In this document: positions 4,766 through 5,155 of the stretch, in pieces | Position numbering within the stretch: position 1 is the first letter of the stretch | How the letters are laid out: each line of letters starts with the position of its first letter | DNA from: Fidelibacterota bacterium | Lineage (GTDB): Bacteria; Fidelibacterota; UBA2242; JAFGTP01 | Reading direction: 5' to 3' | DNA length: 5,155 nucleotides | Assembly (NCBI GenBank): GCA_029939785.1 | Contig: JAOZSG010000256.1 | Location: 1 to 5,155 of the forward strand | Program-made: the position numbers and the translations under genes | The notes under the pieces: model-generated | Database searches by the model: none | What the model was told of the DNA's origin: nothing | The model's input: only the letters and a program-made list of their open reading frames with translations

Positions 4766-5155
4766 TTACGGCTCATAAGACACAATACCGGGTCCATCAA
4801 GTAAAATACTATTAATATCAATAGCCTGACGATATTGTGCAATTCTTTCTGCGGAAGATGCATTATGAGCGGCTTGCTCCAATGTTTTTTCACCGGTAGA
4901 AATAACTCCATATCCTGCAACAACACATAATCCCTTATGCCATCTTAACATATTAAGAATAGGATTATCGGGGGTAAATGAGTTCAATTGCGTAATGTCA
5001 ACAAGACCTACTCTTGGATTTAAATATATTGCTTCAGCATCAATTGGTTTAATAACAGGGTGATCAGTCAAGGTATATGGGATTGTTGTACAATTACCTA
5101 ACAATACATCTTTACCATATTTATCTGCCAAAACAACCATTCCTTCGGCAGTAGT
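4766..5155 (-). CDS. Class II aldolase/adducin-family protein, C-terminal part (cut by window edge)
   Basis: The reading frame is open through the right edge, so the first part of this gene is missing; 129 residues are visible. The C-terminal LCVVAGYGVISTGEKTLEQA (76-95 of the visible part) followed by AAHNASSAERIAQY (95-108) matches the end of class II aldolases, where a zinc-binding HG is followed by a glycine, a TLEEA-like turn and a helix. Here the HG position reads YG, so the third zinc ligand may be missing. The two N-terminal histidine ligands would lie just outside the window. Aldolases of this family act on sugar phosphates such as fuculose or rhamnulose phosphate; adducin-like members are not catalytic. 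A second aldolase-like gene beside rhaD suggests a wider sugar-acid or deoxysugar locus. An internal ATG at 5140 exists but is unlikely to be the true start. Confidence 0.7.
   Translation of the reverse strand, partial: TTAEGMVVLADKYGKDVLLGNCTTIPYTLTDHPVIKPIDAEAIYLNPRVGLVDITQLNSFTPDNPILNMLRWHKGLCVVAGYGVISTGEKTLEQAAHNASSAERIAQYRQAIDINSILLDGPGIVSYEP

Noticed and set aside
4738..4926. Minus-strand open frame of 62 codons overlapping the aldolase gene end
   Set aside because: It lies in another frame of the well-supported aldolase coding region and has no motif of its own.

Overview
This is an AT-rich bacterial window in which every supported gene lies on the minus strand, so transcription runs from high to low coordinates. 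Clear Shine-Dalgarno sequences precede larA and rhaD. Short dispersed repeats (an AATCCTGT-type repeat and a GC-rich CCGCCAGCTGGCGG palindrome) sit between genes. Gene content and repeats fit an anaerobic or fermentative bacterium of the Bacteroidota/Cloacimonadota-like (FCB) kind. That placement is a low-confidence inference: no rRNA or marker gene is present.

The right part (2304-5155) looks like a deoxysugar and hydroxy-acid catabolism block. In transcription order it holds the 3' part of a class II aldolase-family gene (cut by the window edge), a LarA-type nickel-pincer lactate/2-hydroxyacid racemase, and an L-rhamnulose-1-phosphate aldolase (RhaD). RhaD releases dihydroxyacetone phosphate and L-lactaldehyde. 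If lactaldehyde is oxidised to L-lactate, LarA could interconvert L- and D-lactate, which would link the genes functionally. The genes are not tightly coupled (gaps of 138 and 237 bp), and the rhaD-larA gap is full of repeats and hairpins.

The centre (1054-2223) is an FAD-dependent oxidoreductase of the geranylgeranyl-reductase family, starting at a TTG codon 80 bp after rhaD. Its link to sugar breakdown is unclear.

The left part (1-1053) is a small accessory island. It carries a BrnT-type toxin gene overlapping a BrnA/CopG-type antitoxin gene. About 78 bp of repeat sequence, repeated in the same orientation with about 86% identity, lies at 53-130 and 896-972 and brackets the pair. Between the toxin promoter and the right-hand repeat lies a non-coding stretch with strong inverted repeats that can pair in alternative ways. 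The best candidates for something undescribed are the repeat-bracketed toxin-antitoxin unit and this structured region. No CRISPR array, tRNA, rRNA or transposase was found.
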